From the NCBI RefSeq assembly GCF_025947305.1, contig NZ_CP110009.1, positions 372,001 through 436,000 of the forward strand: a stretch of DNA of 64,000 nucleotides. Reading direction: 5' to 3'. Positions 43,181-52,755 of this stretch are shown piece after piece. This DNA is from Flavobacterium sp. N3904. GTDB taxonomy: Bacteria > Bacteroidota > Bacteroidia > Flavobacteriales > Flavobacteriaceae. The notes under the pieces are model-generated. The model was not told the DNA's origin, ran no database searches, and worked only from the letters and a program-made list of their open reading frames with translations. Position numbers and translations under genes: made by a program. Positions within the stretch are counted from its first letter, which is position 1. The number at the start of each line of letters is the position of its first letter.

Positions 43181-44419
43181 CTAATCTATTTTTCTTTTTA
43201 CAAACCATATACCGTCTAGATTAAGGCTCAACGTCAATTTATGATAGTCTTCTTTTATTAACGAATTCGTGATTTTGCCTTTTTCTCCATAAGAATAAGA
43301 AACAAACAAAGCTGACGAATTGCGATCGAATGGTAATGACAGTCCAATCGAAAAGCTTTTGTCGTCAATTTTTCGGTTATTGATTTGTAAATAGCCTGAA
43401 TCATAATTAAGTCCAGTTGCAAATCGAATTCTGTCGAAATAGTTTCTAGATTCCTTGGCTTTTTGATACGAAAACCCTAAAGCAAACTTTTGCTGATTTG
43501 TAAAATCTCCATACAAATCGGATTGGTTGGTTGCGTCCCAAAATCTTTTTTCATAATCAAAAGTAACGCTTAATTTGTTTTTAAAAACTTTATTAATACC
43601 TACTCCAATTTCCAATGGCAAATAAAAATCATCTGCAGCTGTTTTTTTATCAGACTCCAAAACAGACGAACCGGTACTATTAGCAATTGCAACATATTGA
43701 ACTTTTGCAGCATTTATTTTTGTTGGAGTTTTTACATTTAGTCCAAAAGTAAAATCAGGATCAATTTTGAATTGAGAACTCAAAATTGGCCGAATACCAT
43801 TATAACTCGTTTTTTTATCTAGAAGAGTAACAGTATTGTTTATGGTGTACGTTCTGTCGTCCTTTGTGCTCCCAAAAAGGACTGAAGCTGACATGCCAAA
43901 AGAGAGTTTATTTGTTACTTTATATGCATAAGATAAATCAAGATTATTAAGGCCTCCAGACCCTATTACATCCAAATTATAATACTCATTGCTTCCGTCA
44001 ATTATTGAAATCTTCACGTCCGAAATTATGAAGGAAGAACTTGAATATGGCATTAAAGCGAGACTAAATGCAGATTTTGTTGTAATAGGAAAGGCAAATG
44101 CCAGATGTGAGAACTGAAAATTATTTCTGTTTTCTGTTTTTGAATTATTCTGAAAAGAAGTTTGAATAGCCGTGCCCCCAAACTCAAAAAAGAAATTATT
44201 CATAGGAATATTTACTAACGACGCTGCATTTTTATTATTGATAAAACTACCTGAGGGCAACCCAATTCCTGAGTTACCAATAGCCGGAATTAATCCGAAA
44301 TTAGACTCATACAAACTACCTAAACCATAAAGCGAATAAGGCGAAGTGGATATACTTTGAGCATTAGATATAAAAAAAGCCAAAAAAACTAAAACTAAAA
44401 AGCTACTATTTTTTTTCAT
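43181..44419 (-). CDS. Outer-membrane protein of the FadL/PorV-like barrel type
   Basis: A 412-residue exported protein (signal MKKNSSFLVLVFLAFFISNAQS). The N-terminal SPYSLYGLGSLYESNFGLIPAIGNSGIGLPSG resembles the hatch region of FadL-like barrels of Bacteroidota. The rest shows regular aromatic-tipped strands (FSFGMSASVLFG, LSVTFDYEKRFW, FALGFSYQKAKES, ALFVSYSYGEKGKI). Ligand or role unknown; a secretion-linked role is possible for the group. It starts directly after the DUF4270 stop on the same strand, so the two are co-transcribed. Confidence 0.75.
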   Translation of the reverse strand: MKKNSSFLVLVFLAFFISNAQSISTSPYSLYGLGSLYESNFGLIPAIGNSGIGLPSGSFINNKNAASLVNIPMNNFFFEFGGTAIQTSFQNNSKTENRNNFQFSHLAFAFPITTKSAFSLALMPYSSSSFIISDVKISIIDGSNEYYNLDVIGSGGLNNLDLSYAYKVTNKLSFGMSASVLFGSTKDDRTYTINNTVTLLDKKTSYNGIRPILSSQFKIDPDFTFGLNVKTPTKINAAKVQYVAIANSTGSSVLESDKKTAADDFYLPLEIGVGINKVFKNKLSVTFDYEKRFWDATNQSDLYGDFTNQQKFALGFSYQKAKESRNYFDRIRFATGLNYDSGYLQINNRKIDDKSFSIGLSLPFDRNSSALFVSYSYGEKGKITNSLIKEDYHKLTLSLNLDGIWFVKRKID

Positions 44420-45742
44420 TTAATAAGTGATATAATAAATTTTTAATTCAATTTTATTTTCTTTGACCAATTGATCTCCCAAGACCACCCTATCCACATT
44501 TTTTGCTGAGATTGGTAGCGTTAGAATTAATCCATATTTAAAATCCGAATTTTTTTTCATTTCTTTTTGTAGAAAGCCGCTAATATTAATTTCATACCCT
44601 ATATTCTCATCAAACTCATCATTTGATGCATTCAAATTTGCAGTAAGAATGTTACCACTGGCATCCGAAAGCTGCGATTGCGTTCTGTTTAAATTATCAA
44701 CAACATAAACATTTAATTTTTCTGGCAGTGGAAACAATTTGGAATAAGAGTTTTTAACTGGTTTTATAAATAGTTTAGCATCTACTATTGCTCCGTTTTC
44801 GGTTAAATATTTTAATTGCTTGACATTTGGAAAATCAATCCTACAGACCAAACCAGTTCCTGCCTGTACAAACCCTTTATTACCCGTAAAAATGCTAGAA
44901 AAACTTTTTTTAGACAAAGGCAAATCTTCTAAAAAAGTACCTGTTTTATCAGATAAGATATTATTAAATTGCTTTGAAATATCACTTATGGTAAAGTCCT
45001 TAAAATAAGAAGTTTCAGAATCGCCTTTTCCTTTGGAATAATACAATCGAAGAACACTGGACAAACCGTATCCGATTATACTATTGGATTCGGTTGATGT
45101 AGATTTAAGCATAAAGCCTTTAAAATAATTAGTGAACTCATCATAGGTAGTAATTTCATTATTTTTGAATTTATTAAAAATCTCAGCTCCAAATACTGCA
45201 TTTAATTTAATATTAATACTGTCTCTTCCTATTGGCTTAGGATAAAATGAAATCATTCCTAAACTATTTGCATCATACTTAAAAGAGGAACTATTATAAA
45301 AATTACCGTCATCACTGTTTGCTTTTAGCTTTTTTAAAACTCTATGAATACTTAAAGTTTGCAATTTTGTTGTATCTGCATAATAATAATCGTCATACTT
45401 TAAAATCATAGCAATTGAATCAAAAACATATCCTGTTGCTTCGGTGTCTGAATTTTCACTGTAAAGATTAAATATTGAAGTCGAACACTGAAAATAACTC
45501 TCTGACCTTACCTTTCCAAAAAACGGGTCATCATAATTGCCAACCAATATTCGACTTTGACTAGAAGTAACTAAAGAATCTAGTTTCACATTCGAAACAT
45601 CAACTGTCATTGTATCAATTGATATTACTTTATTTGTAACCTCGAGATAATCGGAGCCAACAACAAATTCTCCGGCATCAACATCCGAATTACAGGAAGT
45701 CAGTACTAACCCTGAAAACAGCAAAAACAAAAACTTGTTCAT
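44420..45742 (-). CDS. DUF4270 family lipoprotein
   Basis: A 440-residue lipoprotein counted from MNKFLFLLFSGLVLTSC, whose lipobox is LTSC; the frame opens 18 codons earlier without a signal-like start. The mature part has the DUF4270 pattern: DYLEVTNKVISIDTMTVDVSNVKLDSLVTSS, FDSIAMILKYDDYYYADTTKLQTLSIHRV, and C-terminal YGLILTLPISAKNVDRVVLGD. The family is widespread in Flavobacteriia and unassigned in function. It is directly upstream of the outer-membrane barrel gene. Confidence 0.9.
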   Translation of the reverse strand: MNKFLFLLFSGLVLTSCNSDVDAGEFVVGSDYLEVTNKVISIDTMTVDVSNVKLDSLVTSSQSRILVGNYDDPFFGKVRSESYFQCSTSIFNLYSENSDTEATGYVFDSIAMILKYDDYYYADTTKLQTLSIHRVLKKLKANSDDGNFYNSSSFKYDANSLGMISFYPKPIGRDSINIKLNAVFGAEIFNKFKNNEITTYDEFTNYFKGFMLKSTSTESNSIIGYGLSSVLRLYYSKGKGDSETSYFKDFTISDISKQFNNILSDKTGTFLEDLPLSKKSFSSIFTGNKGFVQAGTGLVCRIDFPNVKQLKYLTENGAIVDAKLFIKPVKNSYSKLFPLPEKLNVYVVDNLNRTQSQLSDASGNILTANLNASNDEFDENIGYEINISGFLQKEMKKNSDFKYGLILTLPISAKNVDRVVLGDQLVKENKIELKIYYITY

Positions 45743-45971
45743 AATCCAATTTTTGAACAAATATATATGCCCTCGTTTTAGAAGTCCTAATAACATATAC
45801 AGACCGCTATTATCTCTCTATAAAAAGCGGTAATCAATCTATGATTTGAAATACAACAGCAATTCGAGATTCAACCTTTATAATTGCCAGTCTGTCTATA
45901 AAAATTGGTCATATATATATATTCTTTTTTATTAATAGCCAACACAATTACTTTTGGCCAATAAAATAATA

Positions 45972-46835
45972 ATGAGAATAAAAACACTAACGAATCTTTT
46001 GCTACTGGTACCCCTTTGTAGTGTTTATGCACAAACAGGCTACACTATTGATTTGAATTTAAAAACAGAACCAACAGAAAAAAGCACAATAAATGAAACT
46101 GAATTTGGAGTTATGTTCTTTAAAAGTATTGGTGCCAAAAATAAATTGAAAAACACCTTTAAATACAAAAACATAAATTTTGATTACGAATTAGAAAATT
46201 ATATCATAAAAAATTATGCTTCTCAAAACAATTCAACGCGGTTTAATGCTTTTGAAGATACTTTCGAATTATCTCATCAATTGACCGATAAAACCATTTT
46301 GAGATTTGAAATCGAACCAACAGCAAATTTTGACTCTAATTTCAAAATGGATGATATTACAATTCTTGGTGGCTTTACAATTACTCAAACAATCAATAAT
46401 AGCAGTACGATAAATATAGGAGTAAATAGAACTACCGTATTTGGCAAACCAGAAATATGGCCAACGTTTTATTATTCGAAACAAATAAATAAAGATGTTT
46501 CTATAAAATTAGGTTTCCCAAATTCAGAAATAACATATTCAAATACAATCCAGAATAAATTTAGTTTAAAAAATACTTTTAACGGAACTAATTATAACAT
46601 GAACAAACCTATACTTTCTGAAAATTTAAATGAGATAACAAAAATTGGGTTTTCACAAATTGAAACCACATTAGAATATGAAAGAAACATGGATACTTCT
46701 TGGTTCATCTGTTTAAAAGGAGGCTATGCTTTTAATAAACAATTTACCCTTTCAAACCAGAATTTTACAAATGAACAAAATGAAACAATAAAAAACGGAG
46801 CAATTTTCAATATCGGTATAAAATATAAACATTAA
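45972..46835 (+). CDS. Exported beta-rich protein, first gene of a sensor-linked operon
   Basis: A 287-residue exported protein counted from MRIKTLTNLLLLVPLCSVYAQ; the TTG upstream lies in AT-rich leader. Strand-like stretches (YTIDLNLKTEPTEKSTIN, DYELENYIIKNY, TILRFEIEPTANFDSN, TFYYSKQINKDVSIKLGF) suggest an outer-membrane barrel, ending FNIGIKYKH. I recognise no named family. It is followed after 15 nt by the Kelch lipoprotein and then the DUF4907, kinase and regulator genes, so it probably belongs to that unit. Confidence 0.65.
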   Translation: MRIKTLTNLLLLVPLCSVYAQTGYTIDLNLKTEPTEKSTINETEFGVMFFKSIGAKNKLKNTFKYKNINFDYELENYIIKNYASQNNSTRFNAFEDTFELSHQLTDKTILRFEIEPTANFDSNFKMDDITILGGFTITQTINNSSTINIGVNRTTVFGKPEIWPTFYYSKQINKDVSIKLGFPNSEITYSNTIQNKFSLKNTFNGTNYNMNKPILSENLNEITKIGFSQIETTLEYERNMDTSWFICLKGGYAFNKQFTLSNQNFTNEQNETIKNGAIFNIGIKYKH

Positions 46836-46850
46836 TAAACACAACAGATT

Positions 46851-47846
46851 ATGAAGCATTTTAAAAAAGGTATATTTTACAGCACTTTGCTGGTTAGTTT
46901 AATTTTAATTGGCTGTAGCAATGACGATGATGAAGATAAACTAGGAAACTGGATAAAAAAATCAGCATTTGATGGCCCAGCAAGATCAAGCGCAACAGGT
47001 TTTGTGATAGGAACTTATGCATATGTCACCACAGGATATACTGGTGACGAATATCTATCTGATTTATGGGCTTACAATTCTGAGGGGGATTTTTGGGAAC
47101 AAAAAGCAGATTTCATAGGAGTTGCAAGAAGTTCTGGTGCTGGTTTTGAGTTAGACGGAAAAGGCTATGTGGGTCTTGGTTATGATGGCACCAATAAATT
47201 GAAAGATTTTTTTGAATACAATCCAGACACAAATAGCTGGACACAAAAAGCAGACTTTGCAGGAACTGCCCGTTATGGAGCAGTTGGTTTCCAAGTTGGT
47301 GGAAAAGCTTTTCTTGGAACAGGATATGATGGCAATTATTTAAAAGATTTCTATCAATTCAATCCAACAGAAAATAGCTGGACACAAGTCAACGGATTTA
47401 GCGGGAACAAACGAAGAAATGCAACAGTTTTTGTAATTGACAATATAGCCTATTTGGGCACCGGAATTAATAGCGGCGTCAATCAATCCGATTTTTGGGC
47501 ATTTGACCCAAGTACTGATGTTTGGACACGCAAAAGAGACCTAGACGATGACGAAGAAGACCATGATACATATTCAATTAAAAGATCTAATGCTGTAAGT
47601 TTTTCTCTTGATGGCTTAGGGTTTGTAGCTTGTGGAGAAAGTTCGAAAACAGTTTGGGAATACAATCCAAACACTGACATTTGGAAAGAAAAAACTTCAT
47701 TAGAAGGTTCAGGCAGATCTGATGCTATAGGGGTTTCGTTCGCATCGAATAAAGCTTTTATTATGCTAGGAAAATCAGGGACTTCCTATTTTGATGATGT
47801 ATGGGAATTTAAACCAAAAGACGAACAAAGTGATGACGATAATTAA
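46851..47846 (+). CDS. Kelch-repeat lipoprotein
   Basis: A 331-residue lipoprotein (signal then lipobox LIGC near residue 23, followed by the acidic SNDDDEDK). Six Kelch-type repeats are visible, each with a strand pair such as SSATGFVIGTYAYVTTGY, FVIDNIAYLGTGI and the conserved DLWAYNSEGDFWEQK, YNPDTNSWTQKADF form, closing FDDVWEFKPKD. It makes a six-bladed propeller on the cell envelope, probably for binding. Followed with overlap by the DUF4907 gene and then a LytS/LytTR pair, which may sense its state. Confidence 0.93.
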   Translation: MKHFKKGIFYSTLLVSLILIGCSNDDDEDKLGNWIKKSAFDGPARSSATGFVIGTYAYVTTGYTGDEYLSDLWAYNSEGDFWEQKADFIGVARSSGAGFELDGKGYVGLGYDGTNKLKDFFEYNPDTNSWTQKADFAGTARYGAVGFQVGGKAFLGTGYDGNYLKDFYQFNPTENSWTQVNGFSGNKRRNATVFVIDNIAYLGTGINSGVNQSDFWAFDPSTDVWTRKRDLDDDEEDHDTYSIKRSNAVSFSLDGLGFVACGESSKTVWEYNPNTDIWKEKTSLEGSGRSDAIGVSFASNKAFIMLGKSGTSYFDDVWEFKPKDEQSDDDN

Positions 47847-48195
47847 TCAAAAAGATAAATTCTTCTGGACAAAAATCCAGAAGAATTTTAAATATTTATT
47901 CAATATATTCACAATACTTTTTTTAGTAGGTATATTGATTTTTATTTTTTTGCAAAAAGACCAAAATTTAAAAGTAGAAAGTATAAAAATTAAATCTGGT
48001 TGGGGTTATATAATTACAAATGACAAAAAAATAATTATAAAACAAAACATAATTCCTGTTATTAGCCAACAAAAAAGTTTTGAAACCGAAAAAGAAGCAT
48101 TGCAGGTAGGAAAATTAGTTTTACAAAAATTAGAAGCAAATTCATCCCCCACTATTACAAAAAATGATTTAATTTTATTAAAAATAAAAATGTAG
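47833..48195 (+). CDS. DUF4907 domain-containing membrane-anchored protein
   Basis: A 120-residue protein from MTIINQKDKFFW, which overlaps the Kelch stop by 14 nt; a longer frame runs back into the Kelch gene. One membrane helix (FNIFTILFLVGILIFIFL) precedes a periplasmic DUF4907 domain (KIKSGWGYIITNDKKIIIKQNIIPVIS, QKSFETEKEALQVGKLVLQKLE). Function unknown. Immediately followed by the histidine kinase gene with no gap. Confidence 0.85.
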   Translation: MTIINQKDKFFWTKIQKNFKYLFNIFTILFLVGILIFIFLQKDQNLKVESIKIKSGWGYIITNDKKIIIKQNIIPVISQQKSFETEKEALQVGKLVLQKLEANSSPTITKNDLILLKIKM

Positions 48196-49290
48196 ATGAA
48201 TATAGGATCAATAAACAACAACTCAAACAAAATACTAATTCATAGTGTCATTTGGTGTTTTTTTATTGTTACATCACTTATTCAATTTTATGAAAGCCCA
48301 TTTCATATCAATTCTGATTTTTATGTCCAATGGACAACTGGGATTTTTCTTTTTTATCTTAACTATATTTATCTTGTACCTAATTTGCTTTTGCAAAAAA
48401 AATATGGGTATTACTTAAGTATTTTAATAGTTTTGATAGTTGTTTTTATGATTTTCCGATATAAATATCTAATGCCTGAATTTCGTGAAATGAAACCGCC
48501 AAATGGCTTTTCTTATCCCAAAATGAGCCATCCATTAGGCAAGGAAATGATAAACAATAAGATGTTCAAAAAAGACCAACCCTTATTTTTTAAAATTGCA
48601 CCTTCTTTCTTTTATATTTTGATTATTGCTATTAGTACCATAATCAAAATATTGTCGGAATTTTACAATGACCAACAAAACAAATTAATTGCAGAAAGTC
48701 AAAGAACAACGACAGAATTAAACTATTTAAGAAAACAAACAAACCCCCATTTTTTATTCAATGCACTCAATAGCATTTATTCCCTGGCTCACAAAAAATC
48801 AGATCTAGTACCCGACGCTATTGTTACTCTGTCTGAAATGATGCGGTATATGCTGTATGAAACCGATAATAAATCGGTTTTGCTTGAAAAAGAATTAGAC
48901 TATATAAAAAACTATATTGACTTACAAAAACTAAGACTTAATACTATTGAGAACATAACGATAAACATTCATGGGGACACCAAAAACAAGTTTATCGAAC
49001 CTTTGCTTTTAATATCATTTATCGAAAATGCTTTTAAGTACGGAACCGATTATAAAGGGGCTGCATTTGTTAAAATCAAAATTACAATCGAAGAAAATAT
49101 ATTGGATTTTTGGGTCGAAAACAAAATAGAGAATAGTAAAAAAGATCCTGAAAATTCTGGAATTGGACTTTCGAATATCAAAAATAGACTTACTTTGCTA
49201 TATCCAAACGCACATCAACTGACTCTTACAACTACAGAAACATTGTATAAAGTGCATTTGAATTTAAAATTAGATCAAATTCTTATTTAA
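48196..49290 (+). CDS. Sensor histidine kinase, LytS/YehU-like
   Basis: A 364-residue membrane kinase. Four or so hydrophobic helices fill residues 12-155 (LIHSVIWCFFIVTSLI, YGYYLSILIVLIVVFMIF, FYILIIAISTIIKIL). The cytoplasmic part has the His_kinase (pfam06580) box QTNPHFLFNALNSIYSLAH and a GHKL ATPase end (ISFIENAFKYGTDY, NSGIGLSNIKNRLTLLYP). It autophosphorylates and passes phosphate to the LytTR regulator 31 nt downstream. It has no large external sensor domain, so the upstream Kelch/DUF4907 proteins are candidate inputs. Confidence 0.95.
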   Translation: MNIGSINNNSNKILIHSVIWCFFIVTSLIQFYESPFHINSDFYVQWTTGIFLFYLNYIYLVPNLLLQKKYGYYLSILIVLIVVFMIFRYKYLMPEFREMKPPNGFSYPKMSHPLGKEMINNKMFKKDQPLFFKIAPSFFYILIIAISTIIKILSEFYNDQQNKLIAESQRTTTELNYLRKQTNPHFLFNALNSIYSLAHKKSDLVPDAIVTLSEMMRYMLYETDNKSVLLEKELDYIKNYIDLQKLRLNTIENITINIHGDTKNKFIEPLLLISFIENAFKYGTDYKGAAFVKIKITIEENILDFWVENKIENSKKDPENSGIGLSNIKNRLTLLYPNAHQLTLTTTETLYKVHLNLKLDQILI

Positions 49291-49321
49291 AGTAAAGCCA
49301 CATCAAAACAAAACAAAAACT

Positions 49322-50035
49322 ATGAAATGTGTAATTATAGATGACGAACCATTGGCAGTTGATTTACTGGTAGAATTTGTTGGAAAAATTGATTCACTTG
49401 AACTTGTTACTACATTTACAAATGCTATTGATGCAATTTCAATTATAAATCAGTCCAATATCGATTTAATTTTTTTAGATATCGAAATGCCTCATTTTTC
49501 AGGGATTGACTTTATCAATGCCATCGAAAAAAAACCATTAATCATATTTACAACTGCTTACTCCAATTATGCTGTTGAAGGTTTCAATCTTGGTGCTGTA
49601 GATTATTTAGTAAAACCAATTCCTTTTAACCGTTTTTTAAAATCCGTTTTACGCGCTCAACAAATCTTTAACCCTCAAAATATTCCAACTGCAAATCCCG
49701 TTGTATCCATTCCGGAAATTGAGCATGATTTCATGTTTGTACGAGCTGAATATGAAAATGTAAAATTAAATTTTGCCGATATTTTATTTATAGAAGGATT
49801 GAAAGATTATGTCAAAATATACACTACCGATAATAAATATACCTTGACATTAATTAGTTTGATAAAATTGGAAAATTTACTCTCCTCCAAGGGTTTTGCA
49901 AGAATTCATCGTTCCTATATAATCAATATAAAACATGTGAAGTCCATCCAAAAAAACAAAGTTTTAATTGCCGAAAAAAGAATTCCAATAAGTGAAAGTT
50001 ACAAAACGACTTTCTTTGAGAAGATAAACCTATAA
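49322..50035 (+). CDS. LytTR-family response regulator
   Basis: A 237-residue response regulator. The receiver has IIDDEPLAVDLL, the phosphorylated Asp in DLIFLDIEMPHFSG and the switch Lys in YLVKPIPFNRF. The C-terminal LytTR DNA-binding domain spans about 138-235 (FMFVRAEYENVKLNFADILFIEGLKDYVKIYT, SKGFARIHRSYIINIKHV). It is the last gene of the barrel-Kelch-DUF4907-kinase-regulator run and presumably controls that unit or other envelope genes. Confidence 0.96.
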   Translation: MKCVIIDDEPLAVDLLVEFVGKIDSLELVTTFTNAIDAISIINQSNIDLIFLDIEMPHFSGIDFINAIEKKPLIIFTTAYSNYAVEGFNLGAVDYLVKPIPFNRFLKSVLRAQQIFNPQNIPTANPVVSIPEIEHDFMFVRAEYENVKLNFADILFIEGLKDYVKIYTTDNKYTLTLISLIKLENLLSSKGFARIHRSYIINIKHVKSIQKNKVLIAEKRIPISESYKTTFFEKINL

Positions 50036-50062
50036 ATTCAAAGATTGGATTAAAAAATAAAT

Positions 50063-50578
50063 CTACTCTTCCTTAAACCAGCTGGAATACATAACATAAT
50101 TGTTTGAAATACGCTCAATTTCACCGGAAAAATTAGATTGATCAATATCTTTTACTTTTTTTGCAGGAACACCTGCCCAAATAGATCCGGATTCAATTAC
50201 TGTATTTTGGGTAACCACAGCCCCTGCAGCAACAATAGAATTGCTTTCTACCACACAATTGTCCATAACTATTGCTCCCATCCCAATTAATACATTGTCA
50301 TGAATTGTACAACCGTGAACAATTGCATTATGCCCGATAGAAACATTATTCCCAATAATTGTGGGATGCTTTTGATAAGTACAATGTACAATAGCACCGT
50401 CTTGAATATTTACTTTGTTACCAATAGTTATAAAATGTACATCACCTCGAATTACTGCATTAAACCAAACGCTGCAAGAAGCTCCAAAAGTTACATCCCC
50501 GACAATGGTTGCATTGTCGGCAACATAACAGTCTTCAGGAATATTTGGTGATTTACCGTTAACAGATTTTATTATCAT
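50063..50578 (-). CDS. Gamma carbonic anhydrase family protein
   Basis: A 171-residue left-handed beta-helix protein with repeated hexapeptides (NATIVGDVTFGASCSVWFNAVIRGD, INIQDGAIVHCTY, NVSIGHNAIVHGC, NVLIGMGAIVMD). His residues in the expected zinc positions are present (HCTYQKHP, GHNAIVHG). Members hydrate CO2 or act as acyltransferase-like proteins; without test the activity is unproven. It follows the PorP/SprF gene on the same strand by 13 nt. Confidence 0.93.
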   Translation of the reverse strand: MIIKSVNGKSPNIPEDCYVADNATIVGDVTFGASCSVWFNAVIRGDVHFITIGNKVNIQDGAIVHCTYQKHPTIIGNNVSIGHNAIVHGCTIHDNVLIGMGAIVMDNCVVESNSIVAAGAVVTQNTVIESGSIWAGVPAKKVKDIDQSNFSGEIERISNNYVMYSSWFKEE

Positions 50579-50591
50579 TTTTGACTTTAAA

Positions 50592-51575
50592 TTAATTAAT
50601 TGCAGGACAGTTACAATCGTATTTCACTGGCTTGCATGAAAAGTTATACCCTAGAGTAAGCTGATGAAAACCAGCGTTATCATATTTAATATCTCCCAAT
50701 AAATAGGTATACGTATAAGCAAACATGAAATTATTATAATTTAAACCAACAACTGGTGTTATATATTGCAATTTCTGACTGTTTGTACCGCTTCCATTGC
50801 TAAATTCAGCTCCATCAAAACTTCTTCGATAAGACAAACCTCCCCATAATTGTCCCATTTCCAGTTTTTTGTATGCTTTTAAGTTCATGTCTAATGAACT
50901 CTCTTTTGTTTTATCTACAAATTGATATAGAAGTGAGGGTTCCCATAATATTTTTTCGGGATTCCCAAAAACATATCCCCCACTAACAATAAATTTCCTC
51001 AAGTTATCACTTTCTAATTCACTATAAAGATTCTGCCTAGTTTCCAAAACATTTTTAACTACTGCATTAAAACTAAAATCAAGTAAATTATAAGAAGCAC
51101 CTATATCCAAATTAAAATAAGAAGCCTGATATAAATTTCCTAAAGCAGGATCTGGATCAGTAAACTTGCTTTCGTCCAATTGACTTTGATTGACACCAAC
51201 ATTAACACCAAATGACAATTGATTCAAATCAACTTCATCTCTAGAAAACATAAGATGATACGCATAGGTAGCCTTAAAACCAAATTGCGAATGATATCCA
51301 TTTACATCATTAAAAACGATGGCTCCTATTCCTGTTTTCTCTCCTACTCTACCATTATAACTTAATGTTTGAAGCGCTGGTGCATCTTCTTGATCAAACC
51401 ATTGTCCTCTAACTGTGAGTCGTAATTTATCACAATTAGAAGCTCCTGCCATAGAAGGGAATATCAAATAGTAATTATCAGACAAATAGTCAGAATAAAC
51501 CGGAATTCCTTCTTGCGCTATCGCATTTAGGCTTAGAAAAAAAAGAACTGCTATACACTTGATTCTGTTATACAT
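50592..51575 (-). CDS. PorP/SprF family type IX secretion system membrane protein
   Basis: A 327-residue exported protein (signal ending SLNAIAQ). The start of the mature protein (EGIPVYSDYLSDNYYLIFPSMAGASNCDKLRLTVRGQW) is the PorP/SprF signature, and the barrel strands (IGAIVFNDVNGYHSQFGFKATYAYHL, LSFGVNVGVNQSQLDE, HQLTLGYNFSC) follow. In Flavobacteria these barrels sit with type IX secretion cargo such as SprB-like adhesins or gliding proteins. No cargo gene is adjacent, so this is one of the scattered paralogs. Its C-terminus is unusual in having several Cys (SCKPVKYDCNCPAIN). Confidence 0.93.
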   Translation of the reverse strand: MYNRIKCIAVLFFLSLNAIAQEGIPVYSDYLSDNYYLIFPSMAGASNCDKLRLTVRGQWFDQEDAPALQTLSYNGRVGEKTGIGAIVFNDVNGYHSQFGFKATYAYHLMFSRDEVDLNQLSFGVNVGVNQSQLDESKFTDPDPALGNLYQASYFNLDIGASYNLLDFSFNAVVKNVLETRQNLYSELESDNLRKFIVSGGYVFGNPEKILWEPSLLYQFVDKTKESSLDMNLKAYKKLEMGQLWGGLSYRRSFDGAEFSNGSGTNSQKLQYITPVVGLNYNNFMFAYTYTYLLGDIKYDNAGFHQLTLGYNFSCKPVKYDCNCPAIN

Positions 51576-51698
51576 TATAGGGAAAGTTTATAAAATTAGC
51601 CTTCGCAAAATAGGCTTTTGTTAATTTATTTATTAAATATTCAAATATAGGGATTCGTAGAAAATAACTTTAGTAAATTTGCATAAAATTACAAAATC

Positions 51699-52592
51699 AT
51701 GACAAAGGTTATTATAAAAGAAACGCAAAACCCAACAATATTAAAATTTGAATTTCCGGATTTTATCACTCAAAATGAAAGCTTTGAATTCAGAAACATA
51801 GATGAAGCAAAAGTATCTCCACTGGCACAACAATTATTTTATCTTCCTTTTGTAAAAACAGTATATATTTCTGGAAATTTTATAGCCATCGAAAGATTCA
51901 GCATTGTAGAATGGGACGATGTGAAAGAGGCTGTTGCAGAACAAATTGAAGCTTTTGTTGACAAAGGGGGAATTATCATTGCCATTGATGAAAACAAAAC
52001 CAAGAAACAACCCGTCACTGTTTATGGAGAATCGACTCCAAATCCAGCAGCCTTAAAATTTGTTGTAAGCAGAATGTTGACAAAAAATGCAATTGAATTC
52101 AAAAATATTGATCAATCGACACCTTCCCCACTAGCAACAGAGTTGTTTAAGTTTCCCTATGTAAAAGAAATTTTTATAGATGAAAATTACATATCCGTTA
52201 CTAAATATGACATTAACGAGTGGCAAGATATTACTCTTGAATTAAGAAGTTTCATCAAACAATATATTGAAAATGGTGGAACAGTCTTGGATGAAAGTTT
52301 AATTGAAACCATTATAAAAGACGAAAAAACAATTGACGAATCTTTTGATTCACTGGACGAAACTTCTCAAAAAATAATCAACATACTTGAAGAATATGTA
52401 AAACCTGCCGTAGCTGCAGATGGAGGAAATATCCTTTTTGATTCGTATGATGGATCAACAAAAACGGTCAAAGTAATCATGCAAGGTGCCTGCAACGGTT
52501 GCCCATCGTCAACTTTTACTTTAAAAAGCGGTATTGAGAATATGCTAAAAAGCATGTTAAACGATGAAGGAATAAAAGTTGAAGCTGTTTAG
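51699..52592 (+). CDS. NifU-like iron-sulfur cluster carrier with two Nfu_N-like domains
   Basis: A 297-residue protein. Two Nfu_N-like domains lie in tandem at residues about 5-85 (ETQNPTILKFEFPDF) and 105-190 (ESTPNPAALKFVVSRML). The C-terminal NifU domain has VKPAVAADGGNILFDSYDG and the cluster-ligand Cys-x2-Cys in GACNGCPSSTFTLKSGIENML. It carries [4Fe-4S] clusters to apo-proteins. A -7-like TAAATTTG lies at 51674-51681 and a strong terminator follows at 52621. Confidence 0.95.
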   Translation: MTKVIIKETQNPTILKFEFPDFITQNESFEFRNIDEAKVSPLAQQLFYLPFVKTVYISGNFIAIERFSIVEWDDVKEAVAEQIEAFVDKGGIIIAIDENKTKKQPVTVYGESTPNPAALKFVVSRMLTKNAIEFKNIDQSTPSPLATELFKFPYVKEIFIDENYISVTKYDINEWQDITLELRSFIKQYIENGGTVLDESLIETIIKDEKTIDESFDSLDETSQKIINILEEYVKPAVAADGGNILFDSYDGSTKTVKVIMQGACNGCPSSTFTLKSGIENMLKSMLNDEGIKVEAV

Positions 52593-52620
52593 ATAATCTT
52601 AGATTAAGCCAATATAAATC

Positions 52621-52648
52621 AAAGCGTTTCAATAGAAACGCTTTTTTT
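52621..52648 (+). terminator. Intrinsic terminator after nifU-like gene
   Basis: AAAGCGTTTC (52621-52630) pairs with GAAACGCTTT (52635-52644) around AATA, followed by T4. Confidence 0.9.
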
Positions 52649-52755
52649 ATGGTCTAAAAAAAATGAAATGTCAAAAATATTGATTTTCAATTAAATACAA
52701 ATATTATATTTAAAAAAAAGACTATTTTTGATATATTAACTTAATCCAAAGAACC

